A DNA stretch of 64,000 nucleotides, taken from Clostridium bornimense (GTDB lineage Bacteria > Bacillota > Clostridia > Clostridiales > Clostridiaceae). Positions 18,154-28,989 of this stretch are shown here, piece by piece (the first letter of the stretch is position 1; every line of letters begins with the position of its first letter). The stretch spans positions 992,001 to 1,056,000 of the forward strand of contig NZ_HG917868.1 in assembly GCF_000577895.1 (NCBI RefSeq), written 5' to 3'. Position numbers and translations under genes: made by a program. A model generated the notes under the pieces. That model did no database searches, had not been told where the DNA came from, and was given only the letters and a program-made list of their open reading frames with translations.

Positions 18154-19020
18154 ATGAAATTTAGTGGAGTATGGTTACCTATTATTACACCATTTAAAGA
18201 TGGAGAAGTTGATTTTGATTCTTATAAGAATATGATAGAAAGTTATATAGATACAGGTATTACTGGATTTATTCCTTTAGGAACTACTGGAGAAACACCT
18301 ACTTTAAGTGAAGATGAATATTTTTCTATAATAGAAAAGACTATAGAATATGTAAAAGGAAGAGTAAAGGTAGTAGTTGGTGTTGGGGGAAATAATACAA
18401 AATCTTTGATAGAAAAAGCAAAAAAAGTAGAAGCGTTAGGAGTAGATGGTATTCTATCAGTATGCCCATATTATAATAGACCAGATCAAAGGGGAATATA
18501 TGAACATTTTAAAGCTCTTGCAGAATCAATAAATACAGATATTATTTTATATAATATTCCATATAGAACAGGAAGAAATATTGAAATATCAACAATATTA
18601 AAGCTTGCAGAAATACCAAATATAGTTGGTATTAAAGATGCTTCAGGAAGTTTTACTGAATCGCAAAAATTAATTATGAATAAGCCTAAAGATTTTGCTG
18701 TATTAACAGGAGAGGATGCTCTATTCTACTCAACTTTAGCATTAGGAGGAGATGGAGGGATACTAGCTTCATGTCATGTAAATACTAAAGAGTTTGTTAG
18801 CATATATAAATATATAAAAGAAGGAAAGATGGAAGAAGCATTAAAACTTTGGAAGCCATTGTATGAATTTATTCCATTATTATTTAAAGAACCAAATCCT
18901 GCACCGCTTAAATATATAGCAAAAAAGATGAATTTAATTGAAAGTGATGAGATAAGATTACCACTTTTGAATATTAGTAAGGAACTAGAAGCAGAATTAG
19001 ATGAAGTTTTAGGTTTTTAA
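18154..19020 (+). CDS. dapA: 4-hydroxy-tetrahydrodipicolinate synthase
   Basis: The enzyme condenses pyruvate with aspartate semialdehyde, the committed step to diaminopimelate, lysine and dipicolinate. The 288-residue TIM barrel has GTTGE (Thr44-Thr45), the YNIPYRTG motif with catalytic Tyr133, and the Schiff-base Lys161 in GIKDASG. ATG 18154 is preferred: AAAGGTGGGG is directly upstream, and the in-frame GTG at 18142 lies inside it. It starts 15 bases after lysA and shares the riboswitch. Confidence 0.96.
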   Translation: MKFSGVWLPIITPFKDGEVDFDSYKNMIESYIDTGITGFIPLGTTGETPTLSEDEYFSIIEKTIEYVKGRVKVVVGVGGNNTKSLIEKAKKVEALGVDGILSVCPYYNRPDQRGIYEHFKALAESINTDIILYNIPYRTGRNIEISTILKLAEIPNIVGIKDASGSFTESQKLIMNKPKDFAVLTGEDALFYSTLALGGDGGILASCHVNTKEFVSIYKYIKEGKMEEALKLWKPLYEFIPLLFKEPNPAPLKYIAKKMNLIESDEIRLPLLNISKELEAELDEVLGF

Positions 19021-19085
19021 TAATTGTCAGCATGAAGTATATTTCTTCATTGTATTGAGAAAATACAAATGAAGAGGTGATTTAA

Positions 19086-19223
19086 ATGAGTGATAATAAA
19101 AAACAGGAAGAGAAAATTAATAGGGAATACGATAAGGTTAATAAGGAAGAATATGATAAATTAAGTTTAGCAGATGATAAGAAAAGAATGGGAAAAGGAA
19201 ACCCACTTAATCAAAAAAGGTAA
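19086..19223 (+). CDS. Small hydrophilic protein, 45 residues
   Basis: GAAGAGGTGA lies before an ATG that opens 45 codons and stops at TAA 19221-19223. A strong terminator follows 22 bases later. The peptide is highly charged (MSDNKKQEEKINREYDKVN at the start, GKGNPLNQKR at the end), has no membrane segment and matches no family I recognise. Good ribosome binding, codon use like its neighbours and a terminator of its own make it a likely real gene. It might also be read from the lysA-dapA transcript. Confidence 0.65.
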   Translation: MSDNKKQEEKINREYDKVNKEEYDKLSLADDKKRMGKGNPLNQKR

Positions 19224-19245
19224 AATTATATTGTGAAATATTTAC

Positions 19246-19286
19246 AAAGAGAGTATGATAAAAAATATCATTCTCTCTTTTTTTTG
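19246..19286 (+). terminator. Intrinsic terminator
   Basis: AAAGAGAGTATGATA and TATCATTCTCTCTTT pair with one mismatch and are followed by a T run. It ends the lysA-dapA-small gene unit. Confidence 0.88.
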
Positions 19287-19371
19287 TTAAATATTAATTA
19301 TAGAATCTATAATAATTTCAAAGAATTAAACATAGATTATTATATCTATGGTTACTAAGGGGTTGTTAAAA

Positions 19372-19992
19372 GTGAAAAAGTTTATTGGAACTATTATATC
19401 AATAATAGTTATAGTGTCAATTATAATAGGGGGGACGTATTACATATATTTTTATCCTAAGACAGAAGTAAAATCTATAGACAGCAACGTATCAATAAAT
19501 CAATTAGAAATAGTAAAAAAGTTTATACCTAATAACGCAAATTTTAGTTTAAAAAATATATCTATAGATTCCGATGTTAAGTTTTCAGAAGAAGAAATTA
19601 CAGATTTAGTTATAATGGCAATTAGCGATATAGAAGGAATAAAGGAAAATATTAATGGAATATTAGTAGATATAGAAAATAATGAAATTAAGTTAATAGT
19701 TAATGCTAAGTATAAATTTATACCTGTGGAAATAAATTTGATGTTTGATTGTAGAAGCAAGGATGGAGATGCTGTATTGCATTATAAAAAAGGAAATATT
19801 GGTTTTATATCAATAAGTAAGGAAAAAATTTTTAGAGGTATAAAAGAAGATAAATGGATTAAAATAGATAAAGAAAATGGAGATATTATAGTAACTTTAG
19901 ATACAATAGATGGATTGGAAATTACTAATGTTAAAGCTGAAAAAGATAATATAGAGTTATCTATTCATGGAGATATTAGTCTTTTTAAATGA
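19372..19992 (+). CDS. Membrane-anchored protein, YpmS/DUF2140-like
   Basis: The 206-residue protein has one N-terminal membrane anchor (about 5-27) followed by an extracellular beta-rich domain. The order LIVNAKYKFIPVEINLMFD, GFISISKEKIF and VTLDTIDGLEITNVKAEKDNIELSI resembles the DUF2140 (YpmS) arrangement, but the match is weak and by memory. GTG 19372 is chosen because AAGGGG lies eight bases upstream; the ATG at 19348 has no site. It probably forms an operon with the next two genes. Confidence 0.6.
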   Translation: MKKFIGTIISIIVIVSIIIGGTYYIYFYPKTEVKSIDSNVSINQLEIVKKFIPNNANFSLKNISIDSDVKFSEEEITDLVIMAISDIEGIKENINGILVDIENNEIKLIVNAKYKFIPVEINLMFDCRSKDGDAVLHYKKGNIGFISISKEKIFRGIKEDKWIKIDKENGDIIVTLDTIDGLEITNVKAEKDNIELSIHGDISLFK

Positions 19993-20024
19993 GATAATTG
20001 TTCTTTTAGAAAGGAAAGAGTAGA

Positions 20025-20300
20025 GTGGTAAATAAGGTATTTGAAGTCTTAGCAATGGTGGATTTATTGATATTTATTATATTTTCTATTATGTTTGTGG
20101 AACTTACAGCGATAAATGAAACTTCATTATTTATTCTAGTTATTTTAATAATAGGATCTACTTATGGAGCAATAAAATTGACAATAGATTATTTTAAATA
20201 TGATAAAAGTTTAAGATGTTTTTTTTCAATATTGAGTTATTGTTTTGTTGATGTGTTGTCTTTAGTGGCAATAATAGTTATAGGAAGTTTGTTAATATAA
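20025..20300 (+). CDS. Small membrane protein, 91 residues
   Basis: Three hydrophobic segments are visible at about residues 7-28, 32-53 and 66-91, with short basic loops. No family is recognised. The GTG start follows AAAGGAAAGAG. It sits between the DUF2140-like gene and the giant glucan synthase gene with gaps of 32 and 74 bases. Confidence 0.6.
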   Translation: MVNKVFEVLAMVDLLIFIIFSIMFVELTAINETSLFILVILIIGSTYGAIKLTIDYFKYDKSLRCFFSILSYCFVDVLSLVAIIVIGSLLI

Positions 20301-20374
20301 GAATGTATTGAAGTTAATAATTTTCTCTCATTTGGATACACTAAAAAGGTAACGTTTATGGTAGGAGGGAAATT

Positions 20375-23300
20375 ATGTATTATTTCATGATTATTTTAGC
20401 ATTATTAGTTATATTAATTGCTTCAGTTACGATATATAAAAAAAATGAAAATGATAAAAATCTTATAAAAGATATACCTTTTATAAATTCTAAGGGGGTA
20501 TCTCTAGAAGAGAGAGCAAAAAGTATATCACTTGAAAATTTAAATGTAGAAATATTCAATTGTAAATCACAAATTAAGTATTCAGTGAAAGAATCTTATG
20601 AGACCATTATCAATGGATATAATTATTTTGATAACGATGTAAGAAATGGTGAAGAAGTCATTCCACCTAGTGAATGGCTATTAGATAATATATATATACT
20701 GGAAAAAGAATATGAAGAAATTAAAACTGCTATAAAGGGTAAGATTTTAAAGGAATTACCTGTTATAAGTGATGGTGCAATGAGAGGATTTCCAAGAATT
20801 TATTTTATTGCCGTGGAAATAGTAGGATGTACTGATGGAAAAATAGACATATCATCTATAGAAAGATTTGTAAAAGAATATGAGGAAAATGTAATTTTAA
20901 CATCAAAAGAAATATGGGCATTACCAATAATGATAAGAATTGCTCTTATGCATAGAGCCGCTAATATAATTGATAAGATGGTATATGTTCAAAAAGAAAA
21001 AGCTTTAGGAAATATAGTTGGGGAAGAGATTGTAGATAAAATAAATTCTAGTGATGAATTAAAGGCAAAATTAAAAGAAATATATAATGATGAAAAGGTA
21101 TCAGTTCATTTTGTAGAACGAGTTCTAAAAGTATTAAGAGATAATGAAGTAGAAAAAATAGATGTATATAAATTTTTAGAGAAGAGACTTCATAAAGAAG
21201 GAACTACTTTTGAGAGGGCAATTACTATAGATCATAATAGAATTTCATCATTTGGAATATCATTAGGAAATACAATAAACTCCATAAGAACTATGATAAG
21301 TGTAGTTTGGGCTCCAAGTTTTGAATCATTAAGTTATGTAGAACAAGATCTTAGAAAAGATCCACTTAGAGTATATGAAAAAATGGATTTTGATTCTAGG
21401 GAAAAATATAGATTAAAAATAGAAGAGATATCTAATACATATAAAATATCTGAAACTTTTATAAGTGACATATTATTAAGTTGTGCGGAAGAAGGAAAAG
21501 AAGAATATAGTAGACATATTGGATATTATTTATTAGGTGATGGAGAAAATATATTAAGAGAGAAATTAGGTATAGAAAATAAAAAAGAGAAGGTTTCTCC
21601 TAAATTTTATATTAGTGGTGTTCTATTTATAACAGCCATATTAACATTGTTTATAACATATGCTTCATATTATATGGGTTACGGTGGATTTTCATATATA
21701 TATATAATATCTTTTTTATGTTTATTAATTCCTTGTAGTGAGATTGTTTTATCGTTAATTAATTGGGTTATAAATAATGTTTCTAAACCAACATTTATAC
21801 CTAAATTACAATTAGAAGATGGCATACCAGATCAAGGAAAAACTGTGGTGGTAATACCTACAATAATAGATAGCAAAGAACGTGTTGATGAACTTTTAGA
21901 TAAATTAGAAGTATATAGTTTATCCAATGAAGATAAAAATCTATATTTTGCTATATTAGGTGACTTTAAGGATTCATCTGTTATGGAAGAAAAGGGAGAA
22001 AAGGAGATTAATGATTATGCTATAGATGAAGTTAGGGCAATAAATAGAAAATATGGTTTAAAAGAAGATAAATTTTATTATTTTAATAGAAGACGAGTTT
22101 TTAATGATAAGGAAGAAAAGTACATAGGTTGGGAAAGAAAGCGCGGAAAGCTCGTAGAATTTGCATCTTTAATAAGAGGAGATGAAAATACTACTTATAA
22201 TGTCATAAGTGGAGATATATCACCTCTTAAAAAAGCAGAATATATTATAACATTAGATTCAGATACAATTTTACCAAGAGATTGTGCAAAAAGATTAATA
22301 GGATCTATGTTGCATCCATTAAATCATCCTATTATAAAAGATGGGATAGTGGTAAAAGGTTATGGAATAATGCAACCTAGAATAAATATAACCATTGAAA
22401 GTAGTAATAAGACATTATTTTCAAAAATATTTAGTGGTGAAATAGGAATGGATATATATACATTAGCAATTTCAGATGTATATATGGATTTATTTGATGA
22501 AGGAATATTTACTGGAAAAGGAATATTTCATATAGATACTTTTAATGAAGTATTAAAAGATAAGTTTGAGGAAAATAAGATATTATCACATGATTTAATA
22601 GAAGGAAGTTACTTAAGAACAGCTTTATTAAGTGATACAGCCTTATTTGACTCTTATCCTAGTAACTATATGTCATATATAAAAAGGTTACATCGATGGG
22701 TGAGAGGTGATTGGCAACTGCTTCCTTATATCTTGAAGGATAAAAAATTAAATTCTGTTTCAAAGTGGAAGATGATAGATAACTTAAGAAGAAGTTTATT
22801 AGCTCCATCTATAATAATATTATTTTTAGGAGCATTATTATTTTTTAGAGGCAATATAGATACATATATATCTGTTGGAATGTTAGCAATATTTATGCCT
22901 ATGTTATTTGATGTATCAGAGGCAGTAGTAAGTCCTATAAAAGGTATATCTTTATCTGGAGAAATAAGAGATGGAAAAACTCTAGTGTTACAGATATTTT
23001 TACTTTTTTCATTTTTACCTTATTGTGCTTTTAGAATGTTAGAAGCGATTTTTATTACTTTATATAGATTGATAATATCCAAAAGACATTTATTACAGTG
23101 GGTAACTTCAGAGGATGTTGAAAGATTTAGCGATAATTCTCTCGGAAACTATATAGTGACTATGTGGTTTGCTCCAATATTTGGATTAGTTATAGCTATA
23201 TTATCCTATAGAAGTTCTTCTAATGCATTTTCTTTACTACTATTAGCTTCAATTATATGGATACTTAGCCCAATATTTGCTTATAGCGTATCAAGAGGTT

Positions 23301-26300
23301 TAGCAACGGAGGAAAGAAATATATCTGAAGATCAAGAAAAAGAGTTATATAAAGTTGCTAGAAAAACTTATTGTTATTTTGAAGATTTCGTTAATGAAGA
23401 AAATAATTATTTACCACCAGACAATTATCAAGAAGATCCACATATAGGGGTAGCTCATAGAACATCACCTACAAATATAGGAATGGGACTTATGGCCAAT
23501 GTTGTTTCTTATGATATGGGATTTATTTTTATAGAGACTTTTCTTGAAAATACTGAAAAGATAGTAAAATCTGTAGATTCTTTAGAAAAGTATAAAGGAC
23601 ATTTATATAATTGGTATGATACTTTAACAAAGAGACCACTACATCCATTATATGTATCAACTGTTGATAGTGGAAATTTAATTTGCTATTTCTGGGTTCT
23701 TAAGGAAACAATTAAAGAGTATATTAGTAAACCTATAGACATAAATAAATTATTAAAAGGTATTAAGACTGTTATAGGATTATGTGATGAAGAATTAAGA
23801 CTTTCTTTAGAAAGGTTTGATTTTTATGATGATATATTAAGTGAATTGGAATCAGAAACTATAAATATAGAATCTTATTTTAGTTGTATATCTAAAATAT
23901 ATTCTAAAGAATTGGATATTGATAAATTAAAAAGGGAAAAAGGAGTATCTTTTTACTGGAATAGTAAGCTAATAAGAAATATACAAAAGGAAAAGAAAGA
24001 GCTTCTATCAATATACCCATTTCTAGAATTTAGAGACATAAAAAATGATAAAGATAAAAAGATATATCAAGATCTCGTAGACAAAAGTGATAATTTAGCT
24101 TTAGAACAACTATTAGAGGTTTATAAAAATATTGTTAAATTTATAGAAGATAAAGATTTCAAAGCTGCTATAAAAGATGGGATATATTCTATTGAAGATA
24201 TCATAAAAAGATTTTCAAGTTTAAGAGAAGAAATAGAGTATCTAGATAAAAATATGGATCTTTCTATAATGTATGATAAAGGAAGAGAATTATTTGCTAT
24301 AGGATATGATGTAGAGAAAGGTGAGATTGGTAACTGTTATTACGATTTATTAGCCTCAGAAGCTAGAGGTGCATCTTTCATAGCAGTTGCTAAAGGAGAA
24401 GTACCATCAAGTCATTGGTTTAAACTTGGTAGAAGTTTAACTAATACATATGGATGCAAGGGCTTAGTATCATGGAGTGGTACCATGTTTGAATATATGA
24501 TGCCGTTAATAATTATGAAAAGTTATAAAAATACTATATGGTCAAGTACATATCATTGCGTAATAAAAGGTCAAATAGATTATGCTAATAAGAGGAATAT
24601 ACCTTGGGGAATTTCAGAATCTGGATACTATTTATTTGATAAGTTTAAAAATTATCAATATAAAGCACATGGAGTTCCAGGATTGGGATTGAAAAGAGGG
24701 TTAAGAGAAGATTTAGTTGTGTCACCATATTCTACAATTATGGCAATGATGGTAGATTATAATGATGGATATAAAAACTTAGAGAACCTTAAAGAAGAAG
24801 GTTTTGAAGGAAAATATGGTTTTTATGAGGCTATAGATTATACTAGAGAAAGATTACCTAAAAATGAAAATAGGGCTATAGTTAAGAGTTATATGGTTCA
24901 TCATCAAGGTATGGCATTAATGAGTCTTAATAATGTACTTAATGAATTTATTTTCCAAAAAAGATTTCATAATATAAAAAGGGTTAAAGCTACAGAATTG
25001 TACTTACAAGAGAGAGTTCCAAATAAGATAACCTATAGTAGAGAAGTTATTTTTGAAAGTAAAAAGGTTGTTAAGTCAGCGCCAAGAGTCTATACACGAA
25101 ACTATTCAACTCCATTTACAGATATGCCAGAATGTGGATTGTTATCTAATGGTGTTTATTCAGTGATGGTAACTAATTCTGGAAGTGGTTATTCGAAAAA
25201 AGATGATATGGATATATATAGATTTAAAGAAGATGTTACTTTAAATGAAAGTGGAATGTTTTTTTATATTAAAGATGTTAGAAATGAAGAGATATTCTCA
25301 CCTACATATCAACCTACAAAGGTTTTAGGAAATGATTATAAGGTGAATTTTTCTTTAGATAAAATCGAATTTAAAAAGAACTATAAAGGTCTTTCTACTT
25401 CATTAAATATAGCAGTTCTTCATGAAGATAATGGAGAATTGAGAGAAATAGATATTACTAATGGTAGTGGAGAGGATAAAATAATTGAGGTAACTTCCTA
25501 TATGGAAGTAACTTTAGCAAATTATGGTGCTGATGCTGTTCATCCAGCATTTTCAAATCTATTTATAAATACAGAATTTATTGAAAATCCAGATACATTA
25601 TTAGCAAATAGGAGGCCAAGATCAAAGCATGGTAATAAACCATGGATAATGCAAAAGTTATTTGTCGTTGGTGGAGAAGAGGTCAGTGCAACTCAATACG
25701 AAACTAGTAGGGTAAATTTTATAGGTAGAGGAAACACATTAAAAAATCCTATTGCTATAAAAAAAGATGGCAATTTATCTAATACAGTAGGTGCAATATT
25801 AGATCCTATAATGAGTTTAAGAAAAAGAATAAGAATAAAAAGCTCTGAGAGTGCTAAATTTTATTTTTTAACTGCTATTGGAGAATCACGAGAAGAGGTT
25901 ATTAATATTGGGCGAAAATATAGTAATGAAGATGATATGAATAGAATATTTACTGTAGCGTCATCGGAAGTTAATATGGAGCTTAACCATTTTGGATTAA
26001 AATATCCTCAAGGAAATTTATTTAATTACATGGCTTCTAAGATTATATATTTAAGTCCTCTTATGAGAGCACAAGAAAATGAAATAAAAAATGTATCCTT
26101 AGGTCAAATGGATTTATGGCCTTATGGAATATCCGGAGATAACCCAATAGTTTTACTTAAGTTATATAAAGAAAGTGATAGAGGAATATTATCACAAATG
26201 CTGATGGCTCATGAGTATTGGAGGAGAAAAGGATTAAGAAATGATCTTGTAATTTTAGATTATGAAGAAACTTCCTATTACAATAAAGTAACTAATATGA

Positions 26301-28915
26301 TTAATGATGAGGTAAGCAAGAAAACATTACCTAATGTCTACATTTTAAAAGCAAGGGAAATATCCAAGGAGTTATTAAATTTGTTGGAGGCACTAGGAAG
26401 AATAGTGATAGACTCTAGAAAAGGTTTATTGGCTACACAAGTTAAGTATAAAGATAGCAATAGTAAAAATGAAGAGAGACTACCGGTTATAAATGTAGAT
26501 TATACGTATAAAGAAGTTAATTTAGAAGAAAAAGACTTATTATATTTCAATGGCTATGGCGGTTTCAAAGAGGAAACTGGAGAGTATGTTATTATTTTAA
26601 AGGAGGATGAAAATACTCCAGCACCATGGATTAATGTAATATCTAATGATAAATTTGGTACTCATATATCTGAATTAGGAGCACAATATACATGGTGTGG
26701 AAATTCTAGAGAAAATAAATTAACACCATGGAATAATGATTGGGTCAAAGATTCTCCAGGAGAAGTATTATATATTCGAGATGAATATGATGGTGAAATT
26801 TGGAGTGCTACAGCTATGCCAATAAGACATAAGTCACCGTATATAGTAACTCATGGCTATGGGTATTCGAAAATAGATCATTATTATAAAGGTATATATT
26901 CATCTATGAAGGTATTTGTTCCAAAAGATAAATCTGTAAAGTGTGTAACTTTATCATTAAAGAATGAGAGTTCTATGAAGAGAAAGTTAGCTATAACATA
27001 TTTTGCAACATTAGTAATGGGCGTTATTCCAGAACATACTTATACACATATATATACAGAAATAAATGAAGATAAAAATTATATAATTGGAATAAATCCT
27101 TATGGTGGTAAGTTTAAAGAAAAAATAAGCTATTTAACTATGGTTGGAGGAGAAAATGAAAGTTTTTCTGGTGATAGAAAGAGTTTCTTAGGAAGAGAAG
27201 GTGAAATTTCAAATCCACAAGGATTAAAATATAGGTCACTAAATGGTATTAGTGGTGCTGGGATAGATCCAGCATTAATTACCATGGGATACGTTACATT
27301 AGAAGAAGAAGAAACTAAGGAAATTACTATCTTATTTGGAGAAGAAGAATCTATAGAAAATATAGAGGATATTATTAAATCATTATCAACAATAGATGAA
27401 GTAGAGGATGCATTAGATAATGTTAAGGAATTTTGGAGGAAGTTACTTGGAACAATTGAAGTTAACACACCAGATAAATCTATGGATTTGATGGTAAATG
27501 GATGGTTAATGTACCAAGATATAGCTTGTAGAGTGTATAGTAGAACTGCATTCTATCAATCTGGAGGTGCGTATGGATTTAGAGATCAACTACAAGATGT
27601 AATGAGTCTTAGCTATTTAGATCCGTCGATAACAAGGAAACAAATAGTATATTCATCATCAAGACAATATGTAGAAGGTGATGTACAACATTGGTGGCAT
27701 CCTATTGTAGATAGCGGTATAAGAACAAGATTTTCTGATGATTTGTTATGGTTACCTTATGTAACTGCAGATTATATAAAGAATACAGGAGACTATTCTG
27801 TTTTACTTGAAGAGACAACTTATTTAGAAGATGAACCATTGAAAGAAGGGGAAGATGAGAGATATTCTATCACAAAATATAGTGATAAAAAAGGAACTAT
27901 TTATGAGCACTGTATAAAAGCTATAGAAAGAGGTTTAAGATTTGGTGAACATAATATTCCACTTATGGGCAGTGGTGATTGGAATGACGGAATGAGTGAA
28001 GTAGGTAACAAGGGTAAAGGAGAGTCTGTATGGCTTGGATGGTTCATATATTCAATATTGAATGACTTTATTAATATATGTGAATATATGAAGGATGAAG
28101 AAAAGAAAAATAGATACCTATCAATGAAAGAATTTTTAAGAGAAAATTTAGAGAAAAATGCATGGGATGGAAAGTGGTATAAGAGAGCATATTTTGATGA
28201 TGGAACACCATTGGGAAGTAAAGAAAATGATGAATGTATGATAGATTCTTTAGGTCAAACGTGGGCAGTAATTTCTGGTGGAGGATCTAAGCAAAGGATA
28301 GAAGAAGCTATGGATTCTCTTGAGAGATACTTGGTTAAAGAAAATAGTAATATGATTTTACTTTTTACGCCTCCCTTTAATAATTCAAAGTTAGAACCAG
28401 GATATATAAAAGGATATGTGCCTGGTGTTAGAGAGAATGGAGGACAATATACTCATGCAGCAACTTGGGTTATATTAGCTTATAGTAGGATGAAGAAGAC
28501 TAACAAGGCATTTAGAACATTTAATATGATAAACCCTATTACGCATACTAAAACTTATGGAGATTGTAATACTTATAAGACAGAACCATATGTAGTAGTA
28601 GCAGATATTTATTCTACTGAAGGTCACGTAGGTAGAGGTGGTTGGTCATGGTATACAGGTTCAGCAGGATGGCTTTATAGAGGAGCTATTGAAGGTATAT
28701 TAGGACTAAAGCTAAAAGGTAAAGATGGTTTTATAGTAGAACCATGTATACCAGATGAGTGGGACGGATATACAATGAAGTTCAGTAGAAACAATGTAAC
28801 ATATAATATAGCTATAGAGAGAGGTGAGGATAAAGGTATATATATTAATGATAATAAGGTAGATATAATATCTTATGATTTGTCTGGTGAGATAGAAGTT
28901 AAAGTGATTATTTAG
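20375..28915 (+). CDS. Cyclic beta-1,2-glucan synthase-like protein (NdvB/ChvB type), 2,846 residues
   Basis: This is a giant multi-domain membrane enzyme. Two membrane segments lie at about 411-465. A GT84-like glycosyltransferase follows (about 485-800) with TLDSDT near 625, HDLIEGSYLRT near 738 and the RLHRWVRGDW motif near 770. Six or so membrane segments span 808-975. A glucoamylase-like domain (about 990-1510) holds SEARGASFIAVAKGEV and SWSGTMFEYMMP. Two beta-sandwich/GH94-N-like regions follow, then a GH94 phosphorylase-type barrel (about 2370-2780) with QHWWHP and GSGDWNDGM. In known synthases the middle domain cyclises and GH94 trims chain length. The frame is intact. A good GGAGGG site precedes the ATG. 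Confidence 0.88.
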   Translation: MYYFMIILALLVILIASVTIYKKNENDKNLIKDIPFINSKGVSLEERAKSISLENLNVEIFNCKSQIKYSVKESYETIINGYNYFDNDVRNGEEVIPPSEWLLDNIYILEKEYEEIKTAIKGKILKELPVISDGAMRGFPRIYFIAVEIVGCTDGKIDISSIERFVKEYEENVILTSKEIWALPIMIRIALMHRAANIIDKMVYVQKEKALGNIVGEEIVDKINSSDELKAKLKEIYNDEKVSVHFVERVLKVLRDNEVEKIDVYKFLEKRLHKEGTTFERAITIDHNRISSFGISLGNTINSIRTMISVVWAPSFESLSYVEQDLRKDPLRVYEKMDFDSREKYRLKIEEISNTYKISETFISDILLSCAEEGKEEYSRHIGYYLLGDGENILREKLGIENKKEKVSPKFYISGVLFITAILTLFITYASYYMGYGGFSYIYIISFLCLLIPCSEIVLSLINWVINNVSKPTFIPKLQLEDGIPDQGKTVVVIPTIIDSKERVDELLDKLEVYSLSNEDKNLYFAILGDFKDSSVMEEKGEKEINDYAIDEVRAINRKYGLKEDKFYYFNRRRVFNDKEEKYIGWERKRGKLVEFASLIRGDENTTYNVISGDISPLKKAEYIITLDSDTILPRDCAKRLIGSMLHPLNHPIIKDGIVVKGYGIMQPRINITIESSNKTLFSKIFSGEIGMDIYTLAISDVYMDLFDEGIFTGKGIFHIDTFNEVLKDKFEENKILSHDLIEGSYLRTALLSDTALFDSYPSNYMSYIKRLHRWVRGDWQLLPYILKDKKLNSVSKWKMIDNLRRSLLAPSIIILFLGALLFFRGNIDTYISVGMLAIFMPMLFDVSEAVVSPIKGISLSGEIRDGKTLVLQIFLLFSFLPYCAFRMLEAIFITLYRLIISKRHLLQWVTSEDVERFSDNSLGNYIVTMWFAPIFGLVIAILSYRSSSNAFSLLLLASIIWILSPIFAYSVSRGLATEERNISEDQEKELYKVARKTYCYFEDFVNEENNYLPPDNYQEDPHIGVAHRTSPTNIGMGLMANVVSYDMGFIFIETFLENTEKIVKSVDSLEKYKGHLYNWYDTLTKRPLHPLYVSTVDSGNLICYFWVLKETIKEYISKPIDINKLLKGIKTVIGLCDEELRLSLERFDFYDDILSELESETINIESYFSCISKIYSKELDIDKLKREKGVSFYWNSKLIRNIQKEKKELLSIYPFLEFRDIKNDKDKKIYQDLVDKSDNLALEQLLEVYKNIVKFIEDKDFKAAIKDGIYSIEDIIKRFSSLREEIEYLDKNMDLSIMYDKGRELFAIGYDVEKGEIGNCYYDLLASEARGASFIAVAKGEVPSSHWFKLGRSLTNTYGCKGLVSWSGTMFEYMMPLIIMKSYKNTIWSSTYHCVIKGQIDYANKRNIPWGISESGYYLFDKFKNYQYKAHGVPGLGLKRGLREDLVVSPYSTIMAMMVDYNDGYKNLENLKEEGFEGKYGFYEAIDYTRERLPKNENRAIVKSYMVHHQGMALMSLNNVLNEFIFQKRFHNIKRVKATELYLQERVPNKITYSREVIFESKKVVKSAPRVYTRNYSTPFTDMPECGLLSNGVYSVMVTNSGSGYSKKDDMDIYRFKEDVTLNESGMFFYIKDVRNEEIFSPTYQPTKVLGNDYKVNFSLDKIEFKKNYKGLSTSLNIAVLHEDNGELREIDITNGSGEDKIIEVTSYMEVTLANYGADAVHPAFSNLFINTEFIENPDTLLANRRPRSKHGNKPWIMQKLFVVGGEEVSATQYETSRVNFIGRGNTLKNPIAIKKDGNLSNTVGAILDPIMSLRKRIRIKSSESAKFYFLTAIGESREEVINIGRKYSNEDDMNRIFTVASSEVNMELNHFGLKYPQGNLFNYMASKIIYLSPLMRAQENEIKNVSLGQMDLWPYGISGDNPIVLLKLYKESDRGILSQMLMAHEYWRRKGLRNDLVILDYEETSYYNKVTNMINDEVSKKTLPNVYILKAREISKELLNLLEALGRIVIDSRKGLLATQVKYKDSNSKNEERLPVINVDYTYKEVNLEEKDLLYFNGYGGFKEETGEYVIILKEDENTPAPWINVISNDKFGTHISELGAQYTWCGNSRENKLTPWNNDWVKDSPGEVLYIRDEYDGEIWSATAMPIRHKSPYIVTHGYGYSKIDHYYKGIYSSMKVFVPKDKSVKCVTLSLKNESSMKRKLAITYFATLVMGVIPEHTYTHIYTEINEDKNYIIGINPYGGKFKEKISYLTMVGGENESFSGDRKSFLGREGEISNPQGLKYRSLNGISGAGIDPALITMGYVTLEEEETKEITILFGEEESIENIEDIIKSLSTIDEVEDALDNVKEFWRKLLGTIEVNTPDKSMDLMVNGWLMYQDIACRVYSRTAFYQSGGAYGFRDQLQDVMSLSYLDPSITRKQIVYSSSRQYVEGDVQHWWHPIVDSGIRTRFSDDLLWLPYVTADYIKNTGDYSVLLEETTYLEDEPLKEGEDERYSITKYSDKKGTIYEHCIKAIERGLRFGEHNIPLMGSGDWNDGMSEVGNKGKGESVWLGWFIYSILNDFINICEYMKDEEKKNRYLSMKEFLRENLEKNAWDGKWYKRAYFDDGTPLGSKENDECMIDSLGQTWAVISGGGSKQRIEEAMDSLERYLVKENSNMILLFTPPFNNSKLEPGYIKGYVPGVRENGGQYTHAATWVILAYSRMKKTNKAFRTFNMINPITHTKTYGDCNTYKTEPYVVVADIYSTEGHVGRGGWSWYTGSAGWLYRGAIEGILGLKLKGKDGFIVEPCIPDEWDGYTMKFSRNNVTYNIAIERGEDKGIYINDNKVDIISYDLSGEIEVKVII

Positions 28916-28928
28916 TTTAATTTTTAGT

Positions 28929-28972
28929 GGGTCTTGGGAAACTAAATTTAGTTTACAAGACCTTTTATTTTT
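28929..28972 (+). terminator. Intrinsic terminator after glucan synthase gene
   Basis: GGTCTTG pairs with CAAGACC, with inner AAACT/AGTTT pairing, and a TTTTATTTTT tail follows. The tail ends close to the ribosome binding site of the next gene. Confidence 0.8.
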
Positions 28973-28989
28973 ATAAGAGAGGTGATCTG

